Shown here: positions 8,601 through 16,038 of the stretch, piece after piece
Position numbering within the stretch: position 1 is the first letter of the stretch
Layout of the letters: each line of letters begins with the position of its first letter
DNA from: CAYOEJ01 sp964403015
Lineage (GTDB): Bacteria; Actinomycetota; Actinomycetes; Actinomycetales; Actinomycetaceae
Assembly (NCBI GenBank): GCA_964403015.1
Contig: CAYOEJ010000017.1
Span: 1-36,640 of the forward strand
Direction: 5' to 3'
Length of the DNA: 36,640 bases
Position numbers and translations under genes: made by a program
The notes under the pieces: generated by a model
What the model was told of the DNA's origin: nothing
What the model saw: the letters and a program-made list of their open reading frames with translations, nothing else
The model's database searches: none

Positions 8601-11584
8601 ACGGAGAAGCTATAGTGGGCCTCGCCGAACTCCGAATCCGCCGATTCGACAATGCGCGGAAGTACGGGAATGTCGTCGCCCATCACATTGGACGCGCCCA
8701 CTCCGGCCGTGGCTGCGAGCAGGGCAAACATCGCTTCTGGAAGTCGCTCGTCGTCGACCACCGGCACGCCACCGGTGCGAACGGCGTCGTTGAGAAGCAG
8801 CGGCACGCGCAGTTCACGAACCGCGTGCTGGGCAGCTTCCGTACCGTCCCACAGGGTGTCGAGTTCGATGACGACGTCGTACCCACGTTCCGTCCGCACG
8901 AGTTCGTAGCGATCAACCACGGTTGCGGGGTTGGTCATGAGGTGTCCGTGCCACAGGATGTGTGGAACTGTGCGGGCATACTCCTCGAGAGTCGGCGCCA
9001 AGCGAGAGAAAATCTCGGGCTGTTCTGGCGAATCGATTGCCTCGATCGCGGCGGTTTCGTAGCGCGCGAGAATCTCGGCAATCGGCTCGTCGACACGGGT
9101 GATGCCAGCAACGGAGACCGGGCCGGGAATGATTCGCACCTGATCGGCGGTGTAGCGCGGATCGTGGGACTGCCACAGTCCGTCGGTGCCCCACCAGCGC
9201 AAAATCGAATCGTCGATCACCGGCACAAACGGGACGGGCTTGGGGTACTTGCGGCACAGCTCGACGAACCATGCCACGTCAAACGGCGTGAGCTCGATAC
9301 GCGAAGCCTGCGGGTAAGCCTCCATGATGCGCTCGATTGCGACATGCGCGTCCGCAGCGTCATCGACTGTAGGGAACATGGTCTCAACATCGCCCACATC
9401 GACCGGGCTCAGGCGAGCCTCCACGCGCTGGAGCAGATCGTGGAATCGCGCCTGCCACGAGACATCATTCCACGGGTAGCTCAGCTCGGCGTACCGGCGA
9501 AGAACCTGCTCGTAGGTCATATCCCCGAGTTCACCAAAGAATGGTTTCGCCGTGCCGTTAATAGCCTCGATAAGTTCATCGCGGCGGGCCTCGCGCTCTT
9601 CCGGCTTCCCGTTGACCTCGACGATCAGCCGCGCGGCGCGCGCAGCCGCATTGTCGATTTCGTACATGTCGGCAAGAAGGTGGGACAAGCCGGAGGTGAC
9701 TCCGCCATCGACCTCGCCAGATCCTACCCAGCCCGCATTCTTGGTGGGCGGCACACCGGGTGTATCCACCAGCAGCTGCTTAACATCGGGGTTCGTATGA
9801 GCTTCCTTGGCGGTCATGGCCGCAGTACCGATCATGATGCCATCGACGGGCATGCGCACCGAGCCGTGCTCGAGTGCCCAATCGCCCGAAATGAACGACG
9901 CCGCACGCTCCGGCACGCCGAGTCCGCCACCCACGCACAAAATCGTGTTTTCTTCGGCGCGAATCTCCGCGTAGGTGTTGAGCAGAAGCTGATCGAGATC
10001 CTCCCACGAGTGGTGTCCGCCAGCGTGGCCGTCTTCGACCATGAGGAGCACTGGAATATCCGGGATTTCGCGAGCGATATCAAGGCAGGCTCGGATCTGT
10101 CCAACAGTGCCCGGCTTCAGGGCGACATACGGGAAGCCCTCGTCACGCAGACGCTTGAAGAGCTCGACTGCCTCTTCCTTTTCAGGAATACCCGCAGAGA
10201 TCACCACGCCGTCAAACGGCGCGCCGGAGATGCGCTCGCGCGAAACAATGTGCTGCGCACCGAACTGAAGGTTCCACAGGTAGCGGTCCATGAACATTGC
10301 GTTGAACTGCGCGGTCCGACCAGGTTCGAGCTGCTCAACGAGACCGGCAAGGTTCGTCATGAAGACGTCTTCGGTCACCTGACCGCCGCCGGCCATCTCA
10401 ACCCAGTAGCCAGCGTTTGCCGCTGCGGCCACGATTTCGGGCTCGACGGTCGTCGGCGTCATACCGGCAAGAAGGATCGGCGAGCGGCCCGTGAGCTTCG
10501 AGAACTTGGTCTCGACGACCGTCCTGTCCCCCAGTGTTGCAAGCTTCGGCGCGAACCTGGACCAGTCCGCACCGCGGCGCCACTGGTTTCCGACCACCAT
10601 AAGTTGGTCGCGAGCATCCGGCGTGGATGCGTTGATGATACCGACGCCGGTGCCCTCCGTATTCGCCCGAGTAATGCGGTTCAGTGATGCGCCCGGTCCG
10701 AGATCGATAATCCACTCAGTATCGTCGCCGAGTGCATTCGCAACCACCTCGTCCCAGTTCAGCCGCTCCGTGAGCACAGCACGAGCGAGCTCATCCACAT
10801 CTCCCTCGATCCCACACTTAGCTGCCCACTCGTGGACGCGCGCGACGGCTGGCTCAAGGAGTGCCGAGTGGAAGGGAACAGAGACGTCCAAGAACTCACA
10901 AATTGGTGCAATGGGTGCGCCGCCAGTGGTCTTCTTGGCGCGCGCCTCTGCCTCGCCAGCAGCGAGCTCTTCAAGGTCACGTTCGACCGCAAAAAGATCG
11001 GCCGGACGGCCAGAGAGGGAGAACATCGTGCGCGAATTGCGAATCGCGAGTGAAACCTCGGGATGTGCCTCGAGAACGCTTCGCAGCGTTGCCTCCGGCA
11101 GACCACGAACCGCCATCATCGGAGTGCGCTCGCCGCTACGGGCAGCACCACCGTTTCGCGTCACGAGAGTCGCAGCAGCTCCGATGAGTCGGGCGATGGC
11201 GAAGATGTGGGCGGGATCTTTCGCCTTCACCATCTCCACGGCCAAAATACCCTGCGAGTGCCCGATAATCGCACGCGGCTGCGCTTTGATCTTCAGGTCG
11301 CGGCAGGCGCAGTATTGGGCGAGCAAAATTCCCGGGACCGAAGCAAACGCCTCGGACGTGGGGTGACGCAGAAGATCCAGCTTGCCCGACGTAATGCGCG
11401 TGAGTTCGGGAAGAACCGGCGCGAGGAGCCGGTCGGCTTCGCCCGTGATCTCGGTGGCGATGGGACGCAGTGTCGAATCGGCTGCAATATCTCGCAGCGC
11501 GACCTCCCACGGCGTTGCCTGCCCAGCGAACTGAAGAACGTAGGGGGATCCTGCTTCAAGATTGTCAATAAGTGAGTGAGTCAT
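2594..11584 (-). CDS. fas: Type I fatty acid synthase (single polypeptide, 2996 aa)
   Basis: Cytosolic multienzyme that builds long-chain acyl-CoA from acetyl- and malonyl-CoA. Domains run in the bacterial FAS-I order. Acetyltransferase: GHSQG, Ser about 110. FMN enoyl reductase: about 365-690, ILLAGMTPTTVEP and VEDGHAGGHHSWED. Dehydratase: YNPIHTS, His about 1170. Malonyl/palmitoyl transferase: GHSLGE, Ser about 1374. An acidic Ser/Glu/Pro linker follows at about 1630-1690. Acyl carrier: TNGVSSKRNQ, with Ser1755 or Ser1756 the phosphopantetheine site. Ketoreductase: about 2050-2300, VVTGMTPESIAGG and AYGEVKAAFD. Ketosynthase: QPVAACASAAV, Cys2644, then SKHDTSTNANDPNE and LTGHSKGGAA. All catalytic motifs are intact and the length is normal. 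It starts 17 nt after accD and overlaps acpS by 8 nt, so it should be made together with its malonyl-CoA source and its activating enzyme. Confidence 0.98.
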   Translation of the reverse strand: MTHSLIDNLEAGSPYVLQFAGQATPWEVALRDIAADSTLRPIATEITGEADRLLAPVLPELTRITSGKLDLLRHPTSEAFASVPGILLAQYCACRDLKIKAQPRAIIGHSQGILAVEMVKAKDPAHIFAIARLIGAAATLVTRNGGAARSGERTPMMAVRGLPEATLRSVLEAHPEVSLAIRNSRTMFSLSGRPADLFAVERDLEELAAGEAEARAKKTTGGAPIAPICEFLDVSVPFHSALLEPAVARVHEWAAKCGIEGDVDELARAVLTERLNWDEVVANALGDDTEWIIDLGPGASLNRITRANTEGTGVGIINASTPDARDQLMVVGNQWRRGADWSRFAPKLATLGDRTVVETKFSKLTGRSPILLAGMTPTTVEPEIVAAAANAGYWVEMAGGGQVTEDVFMTNLAGLVEQLEPGRTAQFNAMFMDRYLWNLQFGAQHIVSRERISGAPFDGVVISAGIPEKEEAVELFKRLRDEGFPYVALKPGTVGQIRACLDIAREIPDIPVLLMVEDGHAGGHHSWEDLDQLLLNTYAEIRAEENTILCVGGGLGVPERAASFISGDWALEHGSVRMPVDGIMIGTAAMTAKEAHTNPDVKQLLVDTPGVPPTKNAGWVGSGEVDGGVTSGLSHLLADMYEIDNAAARAARLIVEVNGKPEEREARRDELIEAINGTAKPFFGELGDMTYEQVLRRYAELSYPWNDVSWQARFHDLLQRVEARLSPVDVGDVETMFPTVDDAADAHVAIERIMEAYPQASRIELTPFDVAWFVELCRKYPKPVPFVPVIDDSILRWWGTDGLWQSHDPRYTADQVRIIPGPVSVAGITRVDEPIAEILARYETAAIEAIDSPEQPEIFSRLAPTLEEYARTVPHILWHGHLMTNPATVVDRYELVRTERGYDVVIELDTLWDGTEAAQHAVRELRVPLLLNDAVRTGGVPVVDDERLPEAMFALLAATAGVGASNVMGDDIPVLPRIVESADSEFGEAHYSFSVRPELGTLHAGVTADTLPASLHLAPVVPSAVLGMCWPSIYAALGSAIVNDFPVIEGLLNAVHLDHTELLDTDDLEGVDRVDARSRCTSIMESTSGRVVVVETELSVDGEVIGAFMERFAIRGRVHGNEHPADPPYAGGIEQDITDTPRSVLRRAKVTAPDDMTAFAMVSGDYNPIHTSYRAANVAGMEAPLVHGMWLCAAAQHTVAATDESGHYWHIQGWTYRMFGMVALGDEVDITVERIGSVKGGGLILEVTCRVNKSVVSMATATVSPPLTAYVYPGQGIQEQGMALNERAESAAARDVWERADAHTRATLGFSILAVVRDNPKELTAQGETYRHPEGVLNLTQFTQVALATVAFAQTERLREAGALVEDSYLAGHSLGEYNALSAYGQIFPLETVLEIVFHRGSTMHHLVPRDSEGNSDYRMGALRPNQFGVDDAGVQNYVKSVADASGEFIEIVNYNLAGEQYAVAGTVRGLAALAKDAQHRADESGGKRPFILIPGIDVPFHSTRLRDGVEDFRELLDRLLPQELDTDVLEHRYIPNLVAQPFEFSVEFLDAILDVVPSEYTACLRERWHDVDLVAERSTIARQLLVELLAWQFASPVRWIETQEFLFAKAGVETLVEIGLANSPTLANLAAKTLAQPRFAGKKVNTYNAQRDAKIVYNEDVAAVAFEPSESVEESESQEVSEPAEVRESAKAPEVQLPADAQVAVTPAPAGGTTEEIPFTAADAVRVLLAYSNKLTLEQIGDSDNVESLTNGVSSKRNQVLMDMASELNLASIDGAAEASVAELSKTVDKLAHNYKPFGSVLGEAITERTRKLFGAAGLKQSHIADHVGGTWGLGAGWIAWATAVVLLDTREGKSGRGGDLAVLGESTPTSVAEVNAIIDAAVERVGQLRGIGVAKPSAGGGGGGAVVDSAALDAFSDEITGTLAENARDLLERLGKLPLAGQVQVEDTELFDTVSAELGANWPQLVTPAFSAKKAVLLNDRWATAREDVARIANGEQVAANFVGVGEEVARQAEYLARSAEASIAQRLAEIAADARSTEAGEHAGQIAVVTGMTPESIAGGLVKRLLAGGATVIATASKVDQKRLLAGRKIYRENARGGAQLWLVPANLSSYRDIDSLVTWIAEPVRETVGGTTQEKKPAMIPDLLFPFAAPRVFGMMDNAGADTETQARLMLWGVERLLTGLAEIGSDTVVGHRLHVVLPGSPNRGIFGGDGAYGEVKAAFDAILNKWKVEPWAKRVTFAHARIGWVRGTGLMGGNDPLAQAAEAAGIRTWSTDEISDELIGLASADARERAESAPIDADLTGGLDEIDFASLTPEVENVEPTDVEASTSISALPTPSEISIPELTDDWSTGTAKPEDLVVVVGVGEVGPWGSARTRLAAELGIQADGEVELTAAGVLELAWMTGLLEWHESPKAGWYDAEDNLVDEADIYERFRDEVVARSGIRQLVDAGPISDGGTTDVVTVFLDRPVTFSVASAEEAENHVAADPRFTEATVVDGEWKVTRKKGATALVPKHTALKRFVTGQFPTDFDPTRWGIPASMIENADKMAVWNLVTTVDAFMSAGFTPAELLEAVHPTEVASTQGTGFGGMASMRKLFVDRFRGEDIPQDILQETLPNVIAAHTMQTYVGGYGAMVQPVAACASAAVSLEEGVDKIATGKARFVVTGANDDLSVESLEGFGNMNATASSQALRDQGIHDRFFSRAGDLRRGGFVEGQGGGTVLIARGDLAVEMGLPVYGVVGYVQSFADGAHTSIPAPGLGALGAGLGGTESRLAKNLRALGVSADDIAVLSKHDTSTNANDPNEAELHVRLAKALGRSEGNPLHVISQKTLTGHSKGGAALFQISGLMQVFASGVVPANRSLDNLDPVFEVDEFLVWLRDPLNLGKRGVIKAALATSLGFGHVSSMMAFVHPGAFEAAVVRSLGDEAAKQWRERATDRLRDGARRIEQGMIGHGPLFESVESRRFRGAGDAHEVEAAMLLDPEARLGSDGFYG

Positions 11585-11601
11585 GTTTATCCTTCGAGCG
11601 C

Positions 11602-13194
11602 TTACATCGGCATATTGCCGTGCCTGCGCGGTCCTTCGTATCTAGTGTTCTTCGTGCGTAGGGCTGCTAGTGAGCTAACAATGGTGGAGCGAGTGGACGA
11701 CGGCGGAATGATTCCGTCCAGTTCGCCGCGCGCCACCGAGAGGTAGGGGTTGACGTTCTTCTTCGTGTATTCAGCAGAGAGCTTCGCGTGAACCTCTGCT
11801 TCGTTGCCATCCTCGCGGGCAGCCGCGATTTCACGGCGATGGACGATGGACACGGCTCCGTCTGCACCGAGCACGGCAATTTCGGCTCCGGGCCACGCAT
11901 AGACGAGGTCGCCGCCGAGCGACTTCGATCCCATGACGATGTAGGCGCCGCCGTATGCCTTGCGGAGAATAACGGTGACGAGGGGGACGGTGGCCGTTGC
12001 GTATGCCCAAATGAGCTTCGCGCCGCGGCGAATGATGCCAGCTTGCTCTTGCTGCGTGCCTGGCCGGTATCCGGGGACGTCGACGAGCGTCACAACGGGA
12101 ATCTTGAAAGCATCACAGAACTGAACAAAGCGCGCGGCCTTTTCCGAGGCATCAACGTCAAGTGTTCCGGCTTCAAAGAGCGGCTGATTGGCGACGATTC
12201 CCACCGACTCGCCGCGCAGACACGCAAATCCCACCACGATCGAGCGGGCGAAATTCTCTTGGATCTGCACGAATTCGCCGTAGTCCACGATCTTCGAAAT
12301 GACATCCACCATGTCGTAGGGCAGCTTCGAAGATTCGGGCACGAGCGAACCTACGTCGCTTGGCGATTCGTCGTCGAAAAAGTCGTACTGGGGCGGATTG
12401 TCATCGCAATTTTGCGGAAGGTAGGTGAGCAGTGTGCGGGTGTAGTCGAGTGCGTCCTCTTCGTCTTCCGCAAGGTAGTGCGCCACGCCGGATTGGAAAT
12501 TGTGCACCTCGGCGCCGCCGAGATCAGCAAACGAAACATCCTCGCCCGTCGTCGCTCGGACCACATCGGGGCCGGTCACAAACATGTGCGAGTTGTCCTT
12601 GGTCATGATGATGAAGTCGGTGAGCGCAGGTGAGTAGACGGCACCGCCGGCACACGGGCCAAGAATCAAGGAAATCTGCGGAATCACACCGGAAGCTGCA
12701 CAGGTTCGCTTGAAAATGCGACCGTATTGGCCAAGCGCAACCACGCCCTCTTGAATGCGAGCACCGCCCGAGTCCATGATGCCAATCACCGGGATACGCA
12801 GAGTCAGTGCCTTGTCGATCGTGGCGATGATCTTGTCCCCCTCGGCCTCACCGAGTGTGCCGCCACTGACCGAAAAGTCCTGCGCATAGACCGCGACCTG
12901 ATCACCATTAATTTGACCGAGCCCGGTCACCACTGCGGCCCCGGAAAAACCTTCGGACAGATTTCCACCAACAAAACGCCCGACCTCAACGAACGTTCCG
13001 GGATCGAGCAGCTGCTCAATCCGCTCGCGTGCCGTGAGCTTACCCTTCGCATGCTGGCGTGACTGCGCCTTTTCTTCAGCCTTGGCGGTGATGCCATCTT
13101 GGAATTCGGTGAAAGCCTCACGGTCCACAACATGTGGTGTCAGGTCCATCGTGAGCGACTCATCGGGGAGGCTCTGTAAGTTTCGTATCGACAT
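11602..13194 (-). CDS. accD: Acyl-CoA carboxylase carboxyltransferase (beta) subunit
   Basis: 530-aa carboxyltransferase that moves the carboxyl group from carboxybiotin to acyl-CoA, giving malonyl-CoA for the adjacent FAS. It has the two crotonase-like halves of the PccB/AccD family: SGGARIQEGV and LGPCAGGAVYSPALTDF in the N half, VDVPGYRPGTQQEQAGIIRRGAKL and KAYGGAY in the C half. After GGAY it carries Ile419. In Streptomyces, Asp at this position marks propionyl-CoA enzymes and Ile marks enzymes that accept acetyl-CoA, so acetyl-CoA carboxylase activity is predicted. ATG 13194 is preceded by AGAGGG, which overlaps the end of the upstream gene (8-nt gap). The companion alpha chain is the upstream gene. 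An epsilon subunit was not seen. Confidence 0.95.
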   Translation of the reverse strand: MSIRNLQSLPDESLTMDLTPHVVDREAFTEFQDGITAKAEEKAQSRQHAKGKLTARERIEQLLDPGTFVEVGRFVGGNLSEGFSGAAVVTGLGQINGDQVAVYAQDFSVSGGTLGEAEGDKIIATIDKALTLRIPVIGIMDSGGARIQEGVVALGQYGRIFKRTCAASGVIPQISLILGPCAGGAVYSPALTDFIIMTKDNSHMFVTGPDVVRATTGEDVSFADLGGAEVHNFQSGVAHYLAEDEEDALDYTRTLLTYLPQNCDDNPPQYDFFDDESPSDVGSLVPESSKLPYDMVDVISKIVDYGEFVQIQENFARSIVVGFACLRGESVGIVANQPLFEAGTLDVDASEKAARFVQFCDAFKIPVVTLVDVPGYRPGTQQEQAGIIRRGAKLIWAYATATVPLVTVILRKAYGGAYIVMGSKSLGGDLVYAWPGAEIAVLGADGAVSIVHRREIAAAREDGNEAEVHAKLSAEYTKKNVNPYLSVARGELDGIIPPSSTRSTIVSSLAALRTKNTRYEGPRRHGNMPM

Positions 13195-13202
13195 ATTCCC
13201 TC

Positions 13203-14996
13203 TTATGATTCGTCTGCTGGCGCCGGTTCGATGCGGATCAGCTTCGTGCCGGGGGTAACGTTCGTCGAGTCCTTGACGTGCACTTCAACCACACGTCCCG
13301 TAATCGGCGCATACACGTAGCTCTCCATCTTCATCGATTCGAGCACCACCAAAAGATCGCCTTCTGCGACGTCCTTTCCGGGCTCAACGAGCACCCGCAC
13401 GACTATGGCCTGGATTGGCGAGGTCACGTTTCCGGTAACTTCACCCGCCTTGCCGGTCTGCTCCGACTTCTGTCGCGCAAAGCGGCGTAGCGGCTGTGGT
13501 CGCGTCGTGGTAGTCGACCCTGAGAAGAGTCCCTTCGGTAGACGCAGCTCGGTTCGCCGGCCATTGATTTCGATGACGACGGTCGCGCGTTCGTCCTCGA
13601 CCTCGGCGACCCCATGTCCGAGCCCGTTCGGCAATCTGCTACTGGCTGCTTTCGCCTGCCTTTGCTCTCGCTTGTCCTGCCACTGTGGGAGGAACTGCTC
13701 TTCAAACCACCGGGTGGAGTATCCGAGACTGGCGAAGACGTCGTCGGCGATGATGTCGCGATAAAGTTTCGCGGGTGTAGCAACGCCTTCGAGCGTCAGT
13801 TCCTCAAGTGCCCTCAGCGACCTCGCAATTGCCTGCTCGCGGCTTGCGCCGGTCACGATGAGCTTGGCGAGCATCGAATCAAAGTCCGAGGTGACAACCG
13901 ATCCTTCCTCAACACCTGATTCAATACGGATTCCATGGCCGAGTGGCCAGCGAAGCTTCGTGATCTTTCCAGATGAGGGATGGAGATTGTCGTCGGGGTC
14001 CTCGCACGTAATTCGGAACTCGAACGAGTGGCCACCAACCTCGGGTACGTCGCTGATAGTTCCGCCGTCGGCAATGTTGATCTGCTCCTGAACGAGATCA
14101 AGTCCGGTGACCTCCTCGGACACCGTGTGCTCCACCTGCAGGCGCGGATTGACTTCAAGGAAGTAGATCGCGTCGCCTTCAACCAGAAACTCACAGGTCC
14201 CTAGACCAACGTATTCAACGGCGCCGAATAGCTGACGCGACCAATTAACTAGGGTCTCCACCTGCGCCTCGGTCAGCCCTGGCGCCGGCGCCTCCTCAAT
14301 GAGCTTTTGGTTTCGGCGCTGCACTGAACAGTCGCGCGTAGAGACCACCGCGAAATTGCCGTGGGAATCTCGCATGCACTGGGTTTCAACATGGCGTGCG
14401 GTCTCGATGAACTTCTCTACGAAGAAGTTTCCGATGTTTGATCCTTGGGCGGTGAAGAAATGATCGAGATCGGCATCCGAGCGGATAATAGAAATACCGC
14501 GTCCACCCCCGCCGTCAGACTTCTTCGTCACGATGGGATATCCCCATTCGGCAACGAAGCTTTCAACACTTTCCCGGTCTGCGACGGGATCGGAAATGCC
14601 CGGCACCGGCTGCACGCCGACCGATTCGGCGAGTCGGCGGGCTTCAATCTTGTCTCCAAGCTGTTGGAGGACCTCTGGTGACGGTCCGATCCAGATGAGA
14701 CCGGCGTCGATCACGGCCTGAGCAAACTCGGGAATCTCCGAGAGGAATCCATAACCTGGGTGAACGGCATCCGCTCCCGATCGGCGGGCAACTGCGAGCA
14801 GCTTATCGCCGTTCATGTAGGTCTCTGCATAGCTCGATCCACCGAGCGCGAAGGCCTCGTCAGCCATGCAGGTGAAATTGGCTTCGAGATCCGCGTCCGC
14901 GTATCCGACCACCGATGTAATCCCCAAATCTTTGGCGGTTCGGATCACGCGCTCGGCAATTTCGGAGCGGTTCGCAACAAGAATGCGTTTAATCAT
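13203..14996 (-). CDS. accA: Acyl-CoA carboxylase alpha subunit (biotin carboxylase + BCCP)
   Basis: 597-aa biotin-dependent chain; accA follows the actinobacterial usage for the fused biotin carboxylase/BCCP subunit. It carboxylates its own biotin using ATP and bicarbonate. The biotin carboxylase part (about 1-450) starts IKRILVANRSEIAERV and includes the glycine loop KKSDGGGGRGISI, EVNPRLQVEHTVSEEVTGLDLV and FRITCEDP. The C-terminal biotinyl domain carries ESMKM, with Lys556 the expected biotin site; most family members have EAMKM. The start is ATG 14996, where homologues begin, with AAGGAA about 5 nt upstream; a longer frame to 15023 exists. Its first 8 nt overlap the end of birA, so the ligase and its substrate are translationally linked. 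Confidence 0.95.
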   Translation of the reverse strand: MIKRILVANRSEIAERVIRTAKDLGITSVVGYADADLEANFTCMADEAFALGGSSYAETYMNGDKLLAVARRSGADAVHPGYGFLSEIPEFAQAVIDAGLIWIGPSPEVLQQLGDKIEARRLAESVGVQPVPGISDPVADRESVESFVAEWGYPIVTKKSDGGGGRGISIIRSDADLDHFFTAQGSNIGNFFVEKFIETARHVETQCMRDSHGNFAVVSTRDCSVQRRNQKLIEEAPAPGLTEAQVETLVNWSRQLFGAVEYVGLGTCEFLVEGDAIYFLEVNPRLQVEHTVSEEVTGLDLVQEQINIADGGTISDVPEVGGHSFEFRITCEDPDDNLHPSSGKITKLRWPLGHGIRIESGVEEGSVVTSDFDSMLAKLIVTGASREQAIARSLRALEELTLEGVATPAKLYRDIIADDVFASLGYSTRWFEEQFLPQWQDKREQRQAKAASSRLPNGLGHGVAEVEDERATVVIEINGRRTELRLPKGLFSGSTTTTRPQPLRRFARQKSEQTGKAGEVTGNVTSPIQAIVVRVLVEPGKDVAEGDLLVVLESMKMESYVYAPITGRVVEVHVKDSTNVTPGTKLIRIEPAPADES

Positions 14997-15840
14997 GGGA
15001 TTCCTTTGCAAGCATGGCAACATCGCCGGGAGTCACGGTGACCGGCCCCGCCATGGTGTCTAATTCGATAGAGCCATCGGTGAGAATGCGTCGAGCTATT
15101 CCCGTGATGCTCTCAAATCCCTGTGCACAGGGAATGCGGACGGTAATCGTCTCGCCGATATCGGCACTGTGTTCGTGGATTTCGGCGATAAATAAATGAG
15201 CCGGACCTTCCGTACGGTCAAACGCACTGAGACGCTGGGCGAGGCCCTGTCGGTACTGTTCGAACAACTGATCACGCAGGTCGCCAAACGTTCGCTCGGC
15301 GAGTCCTGGCTCGGTGATGAGAAGCGAGGTCGAATTCGCAACAGGTAAATCATGTGCTGCCTGAGTGATATTGATTCCGCAGCCGACAGCAGCCCAAAGC
15401 TTGCCGTCGCGTTCGCCGAGGAACTCGGCGAGTATTCCGGCGATCTTAAATCCGCGATGATCGGCTCTGCACGCGTCGGCCTTCACGACGACGTCGTTCG
15501 GCCACTTGATGAGCACCCGCTCGGACTCGGCGTGGGATGCAATCGCCTCGCGCGCCGCCAACGCTGCCGCCAGTGTGATCCAACCTAAGAATTCCCGGTT
15601 CGCATCGTTCGCGGTGAGTGCGACAACCGTTGACGCCAGCATTGAGCTTCTCGGAGGTGCGACCCACGTCCGACCTAAACGCCCTCGCCCGAGCGATTGA
15701 TAGTCCGCAATTACCGATGTCAGCGGTTCGATCGAACCGGAACGCCACTTCTCCGCAAGAACCTGCTGTGTTGACGTTGCCTCATCGAGGTAGGTGGGTG
15801 CTGGTACATCCGCCTGTGATCGTGAGAAATCAACTGTCAC
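14989..15840 (-). CDS. birA: Biotin-[acetyl-CoA-carboxylase] ligase
   Basis: Activates biotin with ATP and attaches it to the BCCP lysine of the next gene product. The BPL catalytic domain shows STQQVLAEKW, the adenylate-binding loop GRGRLGRTWVAPP and KWPNDVVV, followed by GILAEF and AVGCGINI; the small C-terminal domain ends TVTPGDVAMLAKESHD. There is no N-terminal DNA-binding domain, so this is a non-regulatory ligase. I chose GTG 15840 (283 aa) because GGAGG lies 4 nt before it; an upstream ATG at 15930 lies within the leader and would add a basic, unconserved stretch. It is the first gene of the FAS operon, and its stop overlaps accA by 8 nt. Confidence 0.93.
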   Translation of the reverse strand: MTVDFSRSQADVPAPTYLDEATSTQQVLAEKWRSGSIEPLTSVIADYQSLGRGRLGRTWVAPPRSSMLASTVVALTANDANREFLGWITLAAALAAREAIASHAESERVLIKWPNDVVVKADACRADHRGFKIAGILAEFLGERDGKLWAAVGCGINITQAAHDLPVANSTSLLITEPGLAERTFGDLRDQLFEQYRQGLAQRLSAFDRTEGPAHLFIAEIHEHSADIGETITVRIPCAQGFESITGIARRILTDGSIELDTMAGPVTVTPGDVAMLAKESHD

Positions 15841-15933
15841 GCGCGTCCTCCGTGAGTGTTTCGCGCGCTCCCTGCTGTTGAATTTAGCGAAGACCTTGTT
15901 CGTCACCAGATTGCGATCTACTGACTTCACTAA

Positions 15934-15955
15934 AAACTGGAGCGCGCTCCGGTTT
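15934..15955. promoter_or_regulatory. 22-bp near-perfect palindrome upstream of birA
   Basis: The left half AAACTGGAGCG (15934-15944) and right half CGCTCCGGTTT (15945-15955) are complementary at 10 of 11 positions, including a perfect central 12 bp. It lies 94 bp before the chosen birA start. Read on the minus strand it is followed by T residues (GTTTTT), so it could equally be the terminator of the upstream DUF222 gene or an operator for the FAS operon. Sequence alone does not decide. Confidence 0.5.
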
Positions 15956-15970
15956 CTCAGACTCTACCAC

Positions 15971-15998
15971 TAACTTACCAAACGGTAGGGTAACTTAC
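15971..15998. promoter_or_regulatory. TAACTTAC direct repeats flanking a TACC/GGTA dyad (candidate TetR operator)
   Basis: TAACTTAC occurs at 15971-15978 and again at 15991-15998, exactly 20 bp apart (two helical turns). Between them TACCAAACGGTA forms an imperfect dyad, and the second repeat lies in the perfect odd dyad GTAACTTAC. The site is in the 198-bp gap upstream of birA. The TetR gene at the operon's end is the obvious candidate binder, but this is inference. Confidence 0.4.
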
Positions 15999-16038
15999 GG
16001 GCGTGTGATGGGTTTCGCATCGAAGCGAAGCCGCGAAG

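Noticed and set aside
8615..10687. 690-codon open frame on the + strand opposite FAS, and similar long frames at 3047-4582, 4988-6322 and 6875-8329
   Set aside because: They are antisense to a clearly conserved FAS chain. The translations are rich in Arg and His with no recognisable motif, as expected from GC-rich codon bias on the opposite strand.
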